Numbered from the stretch's first letter, positions 1 to 5,358 are shown. The stretch is DNA of 6,081 bases from CAYMCO01 sp964388955 (GCA_964388955.1 CAYMCO010000071.1:1-6081); one strand, 5' to 3'. The notes: generated by a model from the letters alone, not told the origin. Made by a program: numbers and translations.

Positions 1-2
1 CG

Positions 3-65
3 ACACTCTATGGGCCGAAGCTTAGCCTAGTTGCCCACCTTCTTCGTATGCACCCCCTGGAGTGA
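3..65 (+). CDS. Possible C-terminal tail of an upstream gene (partial)
   Basis: Reading frame 3 is open from the left edge of the window and closes with TGA at 63-65, giving about 20 residues that end in HLLRMHPLE. The other two plus-strand frames hit stops at 22-30, and all three minus-strand frames also contain stops. This is therefore the only frame that could carry a gene across the edge. The stop lies eight bases upstream of a strong promoter, a natural place for a gene to end. The piece is too short to identify a family, and a 60-base open frame can occur by chance, so this is a tentative call. Confidence 0.3.
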   Translation, partial: TLYGPKLSLVAHLLRMHPLE

Positions 66-72
66 CCGCTGA

Positions 73-101
73 TTGACACGCCCTGCTGCGACCCATATAA
101 T
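73..101 (+). promoter_or_regulatory. Consensus sigma-70 promoter for the ferredoxin-NADP reductase gene
   Basis: A perfect -35 hexamer TTGACA (73-78) is separated by exactly 17 bp from a perfect -10 hexamer TATAAT (96-101). Transcription would be expected to start near 108, giving a leader of about 40 bases before the start codon at 150. Both boxes match the housekeeping consensus at every position with ideal spacing. The assignment is therefore strong on sequence alone and suggests high constitutive expression. I see no obvious operator palindrome over it. Confidence 0.88.
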
Positions 102-138
102 CGAATCCGCTGTTCTCCCCTATCTCGATCTTGAACAT

Positions 139-144
139 AAGGAT
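139..144 (+). promoter_or_regulatory. Ribosome binding site fixing the start at 150
   Basis: AAGGAT (139-144) lies six bases before the ATG at 150. It supports this start for the reductase over downstream ATG or GTG codons. The N-terminal FAD-binding beta strand also begins only ten residues into the protein, as expected for the family. Confidence 0.75.
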
Positions 145-149
145 GCCAA

Positions 150-1169
150 ATGGGCGACCAGAGAGATGCTGAGATCTTTGATATCACTTTTATCGGAGCC
201 GGGCCTACAGGGCTGTTCGGTGCCTTCTATGCAGGCTTGCGCGAAATGTCGTGCAAGATCATCGACGCCCTACCCCAGTCTGGGGGCCAATTGTCAGCCA
301 TCTACCCTGAGAAATTCATCTATGACGTGCCGGGGTTCTCGAAGGTGCGATCAAAAATGTTGATTGAGGAGCTTGAGGCGCAGGCGATGCAATGGGATCC
401 GGCTTTGGCGCTAGGGGAGCGAGCGGAGGAATTGGCCCGCCTGGAGCTGCCGGACGGGAAGATGGGCTGGCGAATCGGGACGGATAAAGCCCAGCACCTC
501 ACGCGCACCATCGTGATCGCGGCGGGCATCGGCGCTTTCCACCCCATCAAACTGAAGAATGAGAGCGTGGAGCGCTTCGAGGGCAAGGGGGTCGAGTACA
601 TCATCAAGAGTGTTGAACCGTATGCCGGGAAGCGTGTGCTGGTGGTTGGTGGGGGTGACAGTGCCGTGGATTGGGCATTGGCGTTGGAACCCTTGGCTGA
701 GCAAGTCACTCTGATCCACCGGCGGGAGGGGTTTCGCGCCCACGACTCGTCCGTAAACCAACTGCATGCCTCGAATGTAGATGTGCACATCTGGTACGAG
801 CTGCGCGAGGTGCAGGGGGATGGCCGTGTCGAGCGCGCGGTGATCTTCGACAATCGCACGGACGAGGAGACGACGATTGGAGTGGATACGATTATCTTGG
901 CGTTGGGTTTCAAAGCCGACTTGGGGCCGATACGCAACTGGGGGATGGAGACTATTGGGCGGCGATATGTCAAGGTGAACGCCAAGATGGAGACCAGCCT
1001 GCCGGGCATCTACGCGGCCGGGGATGTGGCCCTGCAGGAAGATCTGGACCCCTTGAACTTGATCGTCATCGGATACGGTCAGGTCACGGTGGCCGTGAAC
1101 TACGCCTACGCATCCATCAATCCGGGTGGAAAGGTGTTTCCGGGACACTCCAGCGAGCGATCTGCGTGA
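150..1169 (+). CDS. Ferredoxin/flavodoxin--NADP(+) reductase, thioredoxin-reductase-like (type 2)
   Basis: This 339-residue flavoprotein belongs to the thioredoxin-reductase-like ferredoxin-NADP reductases (YumC type). These move electrons between NADPH and ferredoxin or flavodoxin in the cytoplasm. Visible landmarks are the FAD-binding glycine motif GAGPTG (16-21), SGGQL (44-48), and the second Rossmann motif GGGDSA (167-172). A basic HRR follows (190-192), which would contact the NADPH 2'-phosphate, then the FAD motif GIYAAGDVA (286-294) and a C-terminal PGHSSE (331-336) typical of this group. The thioredoxin-reductase CxxC is absent: the corresponding stretch near 125-137 has no cysteine, which rules out thioredoxin reductase. 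Length is normal for the family. It appears monocistronic, with its own consensus promoter and a convergent neighbour. No ferredoxin gene lies in the window, so the electron partner is unknown. Confidence 0.93.
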   Translation: MGDQRDAEIFDITFIGAGPTGLFGAFYAGLREMSCKIIDALPQSGGQLSAIYPEKFIYDVPGFSKVRSKMLIEELEAQAMQWDPALALGERAEELARLELPDGKMGWRIGTDKAQHLTRTIVIAAGIGAFHPIKLKNESVERFEGKGVEYIIKSVEPYAGKRVLVVGGGDSAVDWALALEPLAEQVTLIHRREGFRAHDSSVNQLHASNVDVHIWYELREVQGDGRVERAVIFDNRTDEETTIGVDTIILALGFKADLGPIRNWGMETIGRRYVKVNAKMETSLPGIYAAGDVALQEDLDPLNLIVIGYGQVTVAVNYAYASINPGGKVFPGHSSERSA

Positions 1170-1319
1170 CTCGTTGTGCTCCATCGATGACGGAAAGCGA
1201 CGGCCACGGAGGCATTGCGGAGCGAGAACCCCGTGAGCCGGTGATGGCGCTCCAGCCCCGATCGATATGGCAACCTGCCGAATCAGCCCGAAGAGGGCAG
1301 CCGACTTTCCCTGCTGGCA
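1170..1319. other. Convergent intergenic gap, no clear terminator
   Basis: This spacer lies between the ends of the reductase (plus) and the cupin (minus). It has two perfect short inverted repeats, GGAGCG/CGCTCC (1219-1224 and 1248-1253, 23-base loop) and CTGCC/GGCAG (1275-1279 and 1296-1300, 16-base loop). Neither is followed by a T tract in either direction. I therefore do not call an intrinsic terminator, although these stems could help halt transcription from both sides. No convincing gene is visible. Confidence 0.4.
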
Positions 1320-1616
1320 TCACGCTTGATGGGTTTTGATCTCCACCTCGATGAATCGGAAGGTCCCCTCGGAGGCGTTGAAAGTCTCGTGTTCCACTCC
1401 CGCCCGGCGGAAGTATGCCCCCCCGGCGGATAGTTCGGTGATGGTCGCCTGCCCGTCAGGGCCGAGCAGCCTCAGCCGCCCATCTGTCAGAGGAACAACC
1501 ACATAGTCCAGTCCGTGGCGGTGCCAACCGGTGGTGCTCCCGGCGGGCATTCGCCATTCCGTGATCCGGACCCTGTCATTGTCCTCCAGAGTGGTTGCGA
1601 CCCCTTGTTCTGCCAT
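1320..1616 (-). CDS. Small single-domain cupin protein
   Basis: This 98-residue protein is a single double-stranded beta-helix barrel of the cupin_2 type. Cupin motif 1 is seen as GWHRHGLDYVVV (30-41), supplying metal ligands H32 and H34. D37 sits where many cupins have glutamate. Motif 2 is seen around GVEHETF (73-79), supplying H76. An early segment, RITEWRMPAG (17-26), is typical of small cupins resembling those annotated as BauB-like. A divalent metal is likely bound, but the reaction or ligand cannot be deduced; it could be an enzyme or a small-molecule sensor. It is transcribed alone, convergent with the reductase and divergent from the kinase operon. The start at 1616 is supported by AAGGAG (1625-1630) eight bases upstream. 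Confidence 0.88.
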   Translation of the reverse strand: MAEQGVATTLEDNDRVRITEWRMPAGSTTGWHRHGLDYVVVPLTDGRLRLLGPDGQATITELSAGGAYFRRAGVEHETFNASEGTFRFIEVEIKTHQA

Positions 1617-1624
1617 GACTCTCG

Positions 1625-1630
1625 CTCCTT
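1625..1630 (-). promoter_or_regulatory. Ribosome binding site of the cupin gene
   Basis: On the minus strand AAGGAG lies eight bases before the ATG at 1616. It is a near-perfect Shine-Dalgarno and confirms both the strand and the start of the cupin gene. I could not identify a convincing promoter for this gene; weak candidates such as TTGGGC with TATCTC upstream are poor matches. Confidence 0.75.
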
Positions 1631-1836
1631 ATCGCTGAGATAGGGTGTATTGTCCCCGCCGCCCAAGCGGCCAAGGATCGTCCATCCCGGCCAGACGCGC
1701 CCCGGCCACACCGCGCGCGGGGCCATCATATTCCCCTTCTTGGAAATAGAAAAGGGGGACCCAGGGCGATGGACCTGCCCCGGACCGGCCGAACAATAAG
1801 ATGCGAGACCAAGACCGTGCCGGCCGCGGGCCTCTA

Positions 1837-1911
1837 CCCCGGAATGGGGACACCCCCAAGATCGAACACGTCTCGCCCCTCCCCCGAAATGGAACGCGCT
1901 TCCCCCCGAAA
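1837..1911 (+). repeat. C-rich direct repeats upstream of the kinase promoter
   Basis: A motif of the form CCCCGRAA occurs three times: CCCCGGAATGG from 1837, CCCCGAAATGG from 1882 and CCCCGAAAGAC from 1904. The starts are 45 and 22 bases apart, close to whole numbers of helical turns, so all copies would face the same side of the DNA. An extra CCCCC run is at 1853-1857. The last copy ends about nine bases before the predicted -35 box, an arrangement seen with activator sites. The copies are short and the region is C-rich, so chance cannot be excluded. Confidence 0.4.
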
Positions 1912-1919
1912 GACGGACG

Positions 1920-1948
1920 TTTTCATGGCAGCACCTCTCGACTACAAT
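1920..1948 (+). promoter_or_regulatory. Probable promoter of the kinase-peptidase-bactofilin operon
   Basis: TTTTCA (1920-1925) and TACAAT (1943-1948) are 17 bp apart and match the sigma-70 consensus at 4/6 and 5/6 positions. Transcription would start near 1955, giving a leader of about 50 bases before the ATG at 2008. The -35 box is weak, which fits a need for an activator at the repeats just upstream. Confidence 0.5.
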
Positions 1949-1996
1949 GGGGGGAGGGCTGGAGGCAGTAGAGCTTCGAAAGGATTTGGGTGCCGA

Positions 1997-2002
1997 GGGA
2001 GG
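1997..2002 (+). promoter_or_regulatory. Ribosome binding site favouring the ATG at 2008
   Basis: GGGAGG lies five bases before the ATG at 2008. A competing GTG at 1990 also has an AAAGGA five bases upstream (1979-1984), so the start is not fully settled by Shine-Dalgarno alone. Relatives of this protein usually begin directly with MEL-type residues, which decides for 2008. Starting at 1990 would add six residues. Confidence 0.65.
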
Positions 2003-2007
2003 CCACC

Positions 2008-2496
2008 ATGGAATTGCTGAGCATTGCTATCGAGAAGCCCGACGACGTGAACGTGATCTTGGGCCAATCCCACTTCATAAAGACTGTCGAGGATATGCAC
2101 GAGGCGCTGGTGACCGCGGTTCCCGGCATCGAATTTGGGTTGGCGTTCTGCGAGGCCTCCGGACCGACCCTTGTGCGGGCCAGCGGAACCTCGGAGGAAC
2201 TTGTGGAACTGGCGACAAAGAATGCCCTGGCGCTCTCCGCTGGCCACATCTTCATCGTCTTCTTGGGGAACGCTTACCCTGTCAACGTTCTGAAGACCAT
2301 CCGGGACGTGCCCGAAGTCTGCCGAATCATGTGTGCCACGGCCAATCCGGTCCAGGTCCTTCTGGCAGAGACGGATCAAGGCCGGGGTGTTCTCGGTGTA
2401 GTGGATGGGTTCAAGACCAAAGGCGTGGAGACCGAAGCCGATGTTGCGGCCCGTAAGAAGCTGCTGCGCGACTTCGGTTACAAGATGGCGGGCTGA
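2008..2496 (+). CDS. Adenosine-specific kinase family protein (PF04008)
   Basis: This 162-residue protein matches the small adenosine-specific kinase family known mostly from archaea and thermophilic or anaerobic bacteria. From family knowledge, the Pyrobaculum aerophilum member binds adenosine and AMP but not ADP or ATP, and its crystal structure shows a modified, apparently phosphorylated histidine. The true physiological reaction is unsettled. Recognisable segments are NVILGQSHFIKTVEDMHEAL (15-34), GLAFCEASGPTLVRASG (44-60), GHIFIVFL (79-86), NPVQVLLAET (113-122) and GRGVLGVVDG (125-134). H80 in GHIF is my candidate for the special histidine; H22 is an alternative. It is the first gene of the operon, and its stop is immediately followed by the ATG of the peptidase. 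Length is normal and the fold should be cytoplasmic. Confidence 0.92.
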   Translation: MELLSIAIEKPDDVNVILGQSHFIKTVEDMHEALVTAVPGIEFGLAFCEASGPTLVRASGTSEELVELATKNALALSAGHIFIVFLGNAYPVNVLKTIRDVPEVCRIMCATANPVQVLLAETDQGRGVLGVVDGFKTKGVETEADVAARKKLLRDFGYKMAG

Positions 2497-3513
2497 ATGG
2501 CATTCCAAGGCGCAATCACCGATGTAGCAGGGATCAAAGTCGGGCACGCCCATGATCCGGATGCTTTGACCGGCTGCACTGTCGTCTTGTGCGAGGGCGG
2601 CGCGGTCGGTGGTGTCGATCAACGCGGGGGTGCGCCAGGCACCCGGGAGACCGATCCGCTGCGCCCGATGCACTTGGTGCAGAAGGTGAATGCGGTGATG
2701 CTCTCCGGCGGTTCGGCCTTCGGACTGGACTCCGCCTCTGGGGTGGTGCGCTATTTGGAGCAGCAAGGTGTGGGATTTGATGTGCGGGTGGCGAAGGTCC
2801 CGATCGTGCCGGCTGCAATCCTGTTCGACTTGGGATTGGGCCGGGCCGATGTTCGTCCAGATAGCGAGATGGGCTATGCAGCCTGCGTGAACGCCTCTTC
2901 GGATCCACCCGCCCAGGGGAATGCGGGCGTGGGTATGGGAGCCAGCGTGGGCAAGGTGCTCGGCATGGCAGGCGCGATGAAGAGCGGTGTTGGGACCGCC
3001 AGCGTAAGAATCGGGAAGGCGGTGGTGGCGGCCATCGTGGCGGTGAACGCTTTTGGGGACGTGATTGATCCGAACACAGGCAGGATTCTGGCCGGCGCCC
3101 GCTCACTGAAAGTAGGGCCGCTCAAGATTGGAGGCGAGGCCTACTTTGCGGATACGCTGGCGGTCATGGAAAGCCTGGTGGACCGTGGGGCGCTGCGCTT
3201 CGCCTCCAGGGGAAACACAGTCATCGGCGTGGTGGCCACCAATGCCAGGCTGGATAAGGAGGCAGCCAACAAGGTCGCCCAAATGGCCCATGATGGGGTT
3301 GCGCGCGCGGTGTGTCCCGCTCATACCATGCTCGACGGCGACACCCTTTTCGCCCTTTCTATTGGTAACCGCAAGCTGGACGTGAATCTTGTGGGCGCGC
3401 AGGCGGCGGAGGTGGTCGCCAGATCGATTGTGAACGCCGTCATGGCGGCCAGGAGCATTGGAGGGCTTCCGTCGGCGCGGGACCTGGCCGCCAACGCGGG
3501 GGCGGTTGAGTGA
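2497..3513 (+). CDS. P1-family (S58, DmpA-like) aminopeptidase
   Basis: This 338-residue protein belongs to the L-aminopeptidase/D-esterase family (peptidase S58). These enzymes are made as one chain and cut themselves to expose an N-terminal Ser or Thr nucleophile. Visible blocks are ITDVAGIKVGHA (7-18), RGGAPGTRETDPL (43-55), LSGGSAFGLDSASGV (69-83), GNAGVGMGASVGK (141-153), VNAFGDVID (183-191) and GDTLFAL (281-287). The self-cleavage site is most likely N240-T241 in RGNTVIGVVATNA, leaving subunits of about 240 and 98 residues. Relatives often read NTTIG here; the second Thr is Val in this protein, but the presumed nucleophile T241 is kept. No signal peptide is seen, so it should act in the cytoplasm on short peptides, D-amino acid or beta-amino acid amides, or esters. 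The start directly abuts the kinase stop (TGAATG) with only a weak Shine-Dalgarno, implying translational coupling. Confidence 0.93.
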   Translation: MAFQGAITDVAGIKVGHAHDPDALTGCTVVLCEGGAVGGVDQRGGAPGTRETDPLRPMHLVQKVNAVMLSGGSAFGLDSASGVVRYLEQQGVGFDVRVAKVPIVPAAILFDLGLGRADVRPDSEMGYAACVNASSDPPAQGNAGVGMGASVGKVLGMAGAMKSGVGTASVRIGKAVVAAIVAVNAFGDVIDPNTGRILAGARSLKVGPLKIGGEAYFADTLAVMESLVDRGALRFASRGNTVIGVVATNARLDKEAANKVAQMAHDGVARAVCPAHTMLDGDTLFALSIGNRKLDVNLVGAQAAEVVARSIVNAVMAARSIGGLPSARDLAANAGAVE

Positions 3514-3527
3514 GACCCCATTCACTC
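3508..3527 (+). other. Intercistronic hairpin between peptidase and bactofilin genes
   Basis: GAGTGAG (3508-3514) can pair with TTCACTC (3521-3527) as seven pairs (one G-U) around a six-base loop. The stem contains the peptidase stop codon and ends two bases before the bactofilin Shine-Dalgarno GGGAGGA (3530-3536). No T tract follows, so it is not a normal terminator. It may stabilise mRNA or tune expression of the last gene. Confidence 0.4.
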
Positions 3528-3540
3528 TCGGGAGGACAGC

Positions 3541-3999
3541 ATGTTTCGTAGAGCCGACGAAGATCGCCGGACAGCGGATAGGGCCGACGAGCGCGTGAAC
3601 TCGGTCCTGGGGGCGGGCATCAGCTGGCAGGGCGAAATCAATGGCATTGGTGGGGTGCGAATCGATGGCGCCTTTGACGGGCAGATCACTATCAATGGCG
3701 TGGTGGTCGTTGGGGAGCAAGGGCGGGTGACCACCAGGCACATTCGCGCAAAGAGCGTGATCGTATCTGGCTCGGTAAAGGGCGATATCACCGCTCAGAG
3801 GGTTGAGATCAGCCGCACCGGGCGAGTGTGGGGCGATGTCACCACCGTCTCCTTCTCCACGGAGGAAGGTGCCTTCCTCAGAGGTCAGATCACTATGGAA
3901 GATGAGCTGGAGCTGGGATTACCGGCGCCAGGCGGGACCGGCGAAGCCGCCGAGGTAGTCGAAAGTCGGGAGAACCAGGGTGAGGAGGCTGCCGGTTGA
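3541..3999 (+). CDS. Bactofilin (polymer-forming cytoskeletal protein)
   Basis: This 152-residue protein matches bactofilins (PF04519), which form nucleotide-independent filaments through a right-handed beta-helix and act as scaffolds for cell shape, polarity or wall enzymes. The core covers about residues 20-120 and shows the repeating beta-helix rungs: GVRIDGAFDGQI (38-49), VVVGEQGRV (55-63), VIVSGSVKGDI (73-83), VEISRTGRVWGDV (88-100) and a final FLRGQI (112-117). The N-terminal 20 residues are strongly charged. The C-terminal tail (120-152) is acidic and rich in Gly and Glu, so both ends look disordered, as usual for the family. No transmembrane segment is present. It is the last gene of the operon, 27 bp after the peptidase. 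The strong GGGAGGA five bases before the ATG fixes the start and suggests more protein is made than from the upstream genes. Confidence 0.92.
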   Translation: MFRRADEDRRTADRADERVNSVLGAGISWQGEINGIGGVRIDGAFDGQITINGVVVVGEQGRVTTRHIRAKSVIVSGSVKGDITAQRVEISRTGRVWGDVTTVSFSTEEGAFLRGQITMEDELELGLPAPGGTGEAAEVVESRENQGEEAAG

Positions 4000-4091
4000 C
4001 CTTTAGATGCCGAAGGCAGAACCACTCGCTTGGCGGCCGCCGCGCGCGCGTCGAAGGCCTTTCCATCCCGCGCTTGGTGATTTCCCCACGG

Positions 4092-4117
4092 CTTGGCCGC
4101 GCCGGCCGAGATTTCTC
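4092..4117 (+). terminator. Weak intrinsic terminator after the bactofilin gene
   Basis: CTTGGCC (4092-4098) pairs with GGCCGAG (4104-4110) as seven pairs including one T-G, with a five-base loop. ATTTCTC follows on the plus strand. The GC-rich stem is good but the T tract is short and interrupted, so it may be only partly efficient. It sits 93 bases after the bactofilin stop and before the end of the convergent membrane-protein gene. In the other direction there is no T tract. Confidence 0.4.
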
Positions 4118-4138
4118 AGGTCCATGAGCGGGATAGGA

Positions 4139-4963
4139 TCAAGGGGCAGTGGGCTGCTGGAAGGTCAGCCGCCAGGAACTCGGGAAGTATTCGCCGGACG
4201 GGCCGTAACAATCGCCTGACTGCAGATCGTGGATGACATCCCCGCCCGGCGACAGCCGCAGCGCGTAGGTAACCCCGTCGGACATTGTGAAATCGCCGTA
4301 ACCAGCACCCATTTCCGGCTTGAGTCCAGTGTAGAAACTGTCCTCGCCGGTATCCCAGATGACGTCTACCCGGATCCCCGGGAGTGGCGCCCCGCTTGAG
4401 TTTTGGGCGAGCACCTGAATCAGCGGATCCGTCACGCGAGGGTCACAGATTTCCTCACGGCTGAGCAGGCGAAAGGCGGCCTCAGGGGTCGGAGTGGGTG
4501 TGGGGCCGGGGGGTGGCGTGGGCTTGGGCGAGGGGGGCGTCAGACGCGGCGACGCGGTGGTGGGCCGGACCACCGCTGAGGATGTCGGGCTTGGAGCGGC
4601 TCCCCGAGCAGGAGTGGCGAAGTGGGCGAGGGGGGCGCCTCCCAAGTCGGCTGCCAGCAGGACCAGCGAGCGTGCCTCGCTTGGCGGATGTCCGGGGGCC
4701 AGCCACTCCTGGGCGAGCGCGGCGAGGGTCTGTGGATCGTTGTCTTCTGGGAACAACTCAAGGCGGGCAGCGGCCCTCTCCAGGTCTCCGGTCGCGCCAT
4801 AGGCCGAGGCGATCAAAGCGATGTATTGGGATTTGAAATCCCTTCGGAGAGAGGCCGGCGCAGTATCCACATAATTCACGGGGTTTACCGTCCAAGCGTA
4901 GTACAGACCCGCGACCACGCCCAGCACGAAACCCAAGGCGAAGGGCAGCCATAGTCTGCGCAT
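4139..4963 (-). CDS. Membrane-anchored protein: VDTAPASLR helical domain, Pro-rich linker, C-terminal beta domain
   Basis: This 274-residue protein has a clear N-terminal membrane helix (about residues 5-25) after MRR, consistent with an uncleaved anchor and an exported remainder. Next comes the segment NPVNYVDTAPASLR (27-40) and a helical, TPR-like stretch up to about 110. A low-complexity Ser/Thr/Pro linker (117-160) follows, then a domain from about 163 to 274. That domain has beta-rich segments such as GIRVDVIWDTGED (196-208) and FYTGLKPE (210-217), and two cysteines (C173, C252) that could form a disulfide outside the cell. The final domain resembles ones often found on surface proteins of Chloroflexota; its ligand is unknown. 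The gene overlaps its paralogue upstream by one base (TGATG), so the two are co-translated. An AAGGCG about seven bases upstream supports the start. Function unknown; a role in sensing or binding at the cell surface is inference only. Confidence 0.85.
   Translation of the reverse strand: MRRLWLPFALGFVLGVVAGLYYAWTVNPVNYVDTAPASLRRDFKSQYIALIASAYGATGDLERAAARLELFPEDNDPQTLAALAQEWLAPGHPPSEARSLVLLAADLGGAPLAHFATPARGAAPSPTSSAVVRPTTASPRLTPPSPKPTPPPGPTPTPTPEAAFRLLSREEICDPRVTDPLIQVLAQNSSGAPLPGIRVDVIWDTGEDSFYTGLKPEMGAGYGDFTMSDGVTYALRLSPGGDVIHDLQSGDCYGPSGEYFPSSWRLTFQQPTAP
4484..4615 (-). repeat. Low-complexity Ser/Thr/Pro-rich linker coding region
   Basis: This part of the membrane-protein gene encodes residues 117-160, dominated by Pro, Ser and Thr and ending in a (TP)n run. 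On the plus strand it appears as a G-rich stretch with several GGGG runs between 4484 and 4540. It separates the helical domain from the C-terminal beta domain and probably acts as a flexible spacer across the cell envelope. Such tracts vary in length between strains. Confidence 0.7.
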
Positions 4964-5322
4964 CAGGGCGCCTTGATCTCGGGGGCCATCGTCTGGGATT
5001 CGATATCGACCCCCAGACGGTTCAGGCGCTGCACATCCGAGGCTTGAAAATCATGCTCCATGGCGAATGTTAGGGCTTGCCGCACAATCTGCAAGGGCGG
5101 TTGCGATCCAAGTGCTGCAATGCGACGCAGGGCTAGATCGAGGTCTCCCTCCTGAGAATAAGCCTCCGCGACCATGAGTACATAGTCCGCTCGGTAGTCC
5201 TCACGCAAGGAAGCCGGCGCGGTGTCGACATACTCCACCGGTTGTATGAGCCAACCGTAAAGCAAGCCAAGGGCCGCGCCAAGAGTCAAAGCCAGGGCGA
5301 ATCGCAGCAGGAAGGATTTCAT
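4963..5322 (-). CDS. Small membrane-anchored VDTAPASLR protein, paralogue of the downstream gene
   Basis: This 119-residue protein has an N-terminal membrane helix (about 6-25). QPVEYVDTAPASLR (27-40) follows, then a helical stretch with a TPR-like pattern (DYVLMVAEAYSQEGD, 46-60). Without gaps it matches the downstream 274-residue protein at about 33 of the first 70 positions by eye, including ten in a row at YVDTAPASLR, so the two are tandem paralogues. It lacks the Pro-rich linker and C-terminal domain and ends soon after the helices. It is therefore a short form, not a truncated copy: there is no frameshift, and the stop overlaps the next start as TGATG. Function unknown. Its own Shine-Dalgarno is poor (GAGAG) and lies inside an inverted repeat. 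It sits about 90 bp downstream of the MOSC gene and may share its transcript. Confidence 0.82.
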   Translation of the reverse strand: MKSFLLRFALALTLGAALGLLYGWLIQPVEYVDTAPASLREDYRADYVLMVAEAYSQEGDLDLALRRIAALGSQPPLQIVRQALTFAMEHDFQASDVQRLNRLGVDIESQTMAPEIKAP

Positions 5323-5358
5323 CGCTCTCAGGCTACCACAGTCAGGCTGGGAGAGCGA
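5322..5358 (-). promoter_or_regulatory. Inverted repeat covering the ribosome binding site of the 119-residue membrane protein gene
   Basis: On the minus-strand transcript TCGCTCTC (5358-5351) is perfectly complementary to GAGAGCGA (5329-5322), with a 21-base loop. The second arm holds the only Shine-Dalgarno-like bases (GAGAG) and the A of the start codon. If formed, the hairpin would hide the initiation site of the small membrane protein and, through the TGATG overlap, reduce its downstream partner too. There is no T tract, so it is not a standard terminator. The effect on translation is inference. Confidence 0.45.

Larger units (their letters stand above)
1617..2007. other. Divergent intergenic region between cupin and kinase operon
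   Basis: These 391 bases hold no believable gene; the open frames here lack a good start, codon pattern or recognisable protein. On the kinase side there is a set of C-rich direct repeats (1837-1911) followed by a plausible promoter (1920-1948). Further left is an imperfect inverted repeat CCCCTT/AAGGGG (1733-1738 and 1752-1757, 13-base loop), not followed by a T tract. The region is long for a compact genome, so it probably carries the control elements for both divergent units. Confidence 0.6.

Noticed and set aside
411..1184. Long open frame on the minus strand opposite the ferredoxin-NADP reductase
   Set aside because: It lies wholly antisense to a clearly recognised gene, has no recognisable domain and no Shine-Dalgarno. 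Long antisense frames are expected in GC-rich coding DNA. The same applies to the minus-strand frame at 320-1009.
1733..1757. CCCCTT/AAGGGG inverted repeat as a terminator
   Set aside because: It lies between divergent genes where no transcript should end, and no T tract follows in either direction.
1769..2020. Plus-strand open frame of 83 residues in the divergent intergenic region
   Set aside because: Its translation is low in hydrophobic residues and rich in Pro, Arg and Gly, with no recognisable domain. It overlaps the promoter and start of the kinase gene, and its ATG has no good ribosome binding site.
1942..2766. 274-residue open frame on the minus strand opposite the kinase and peptidase
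   Set aside because: It covers two well-supported plus-strand genes, starts inside one and ends in a promoter region, and its translation resembles no protein family. It is a shadow frame.
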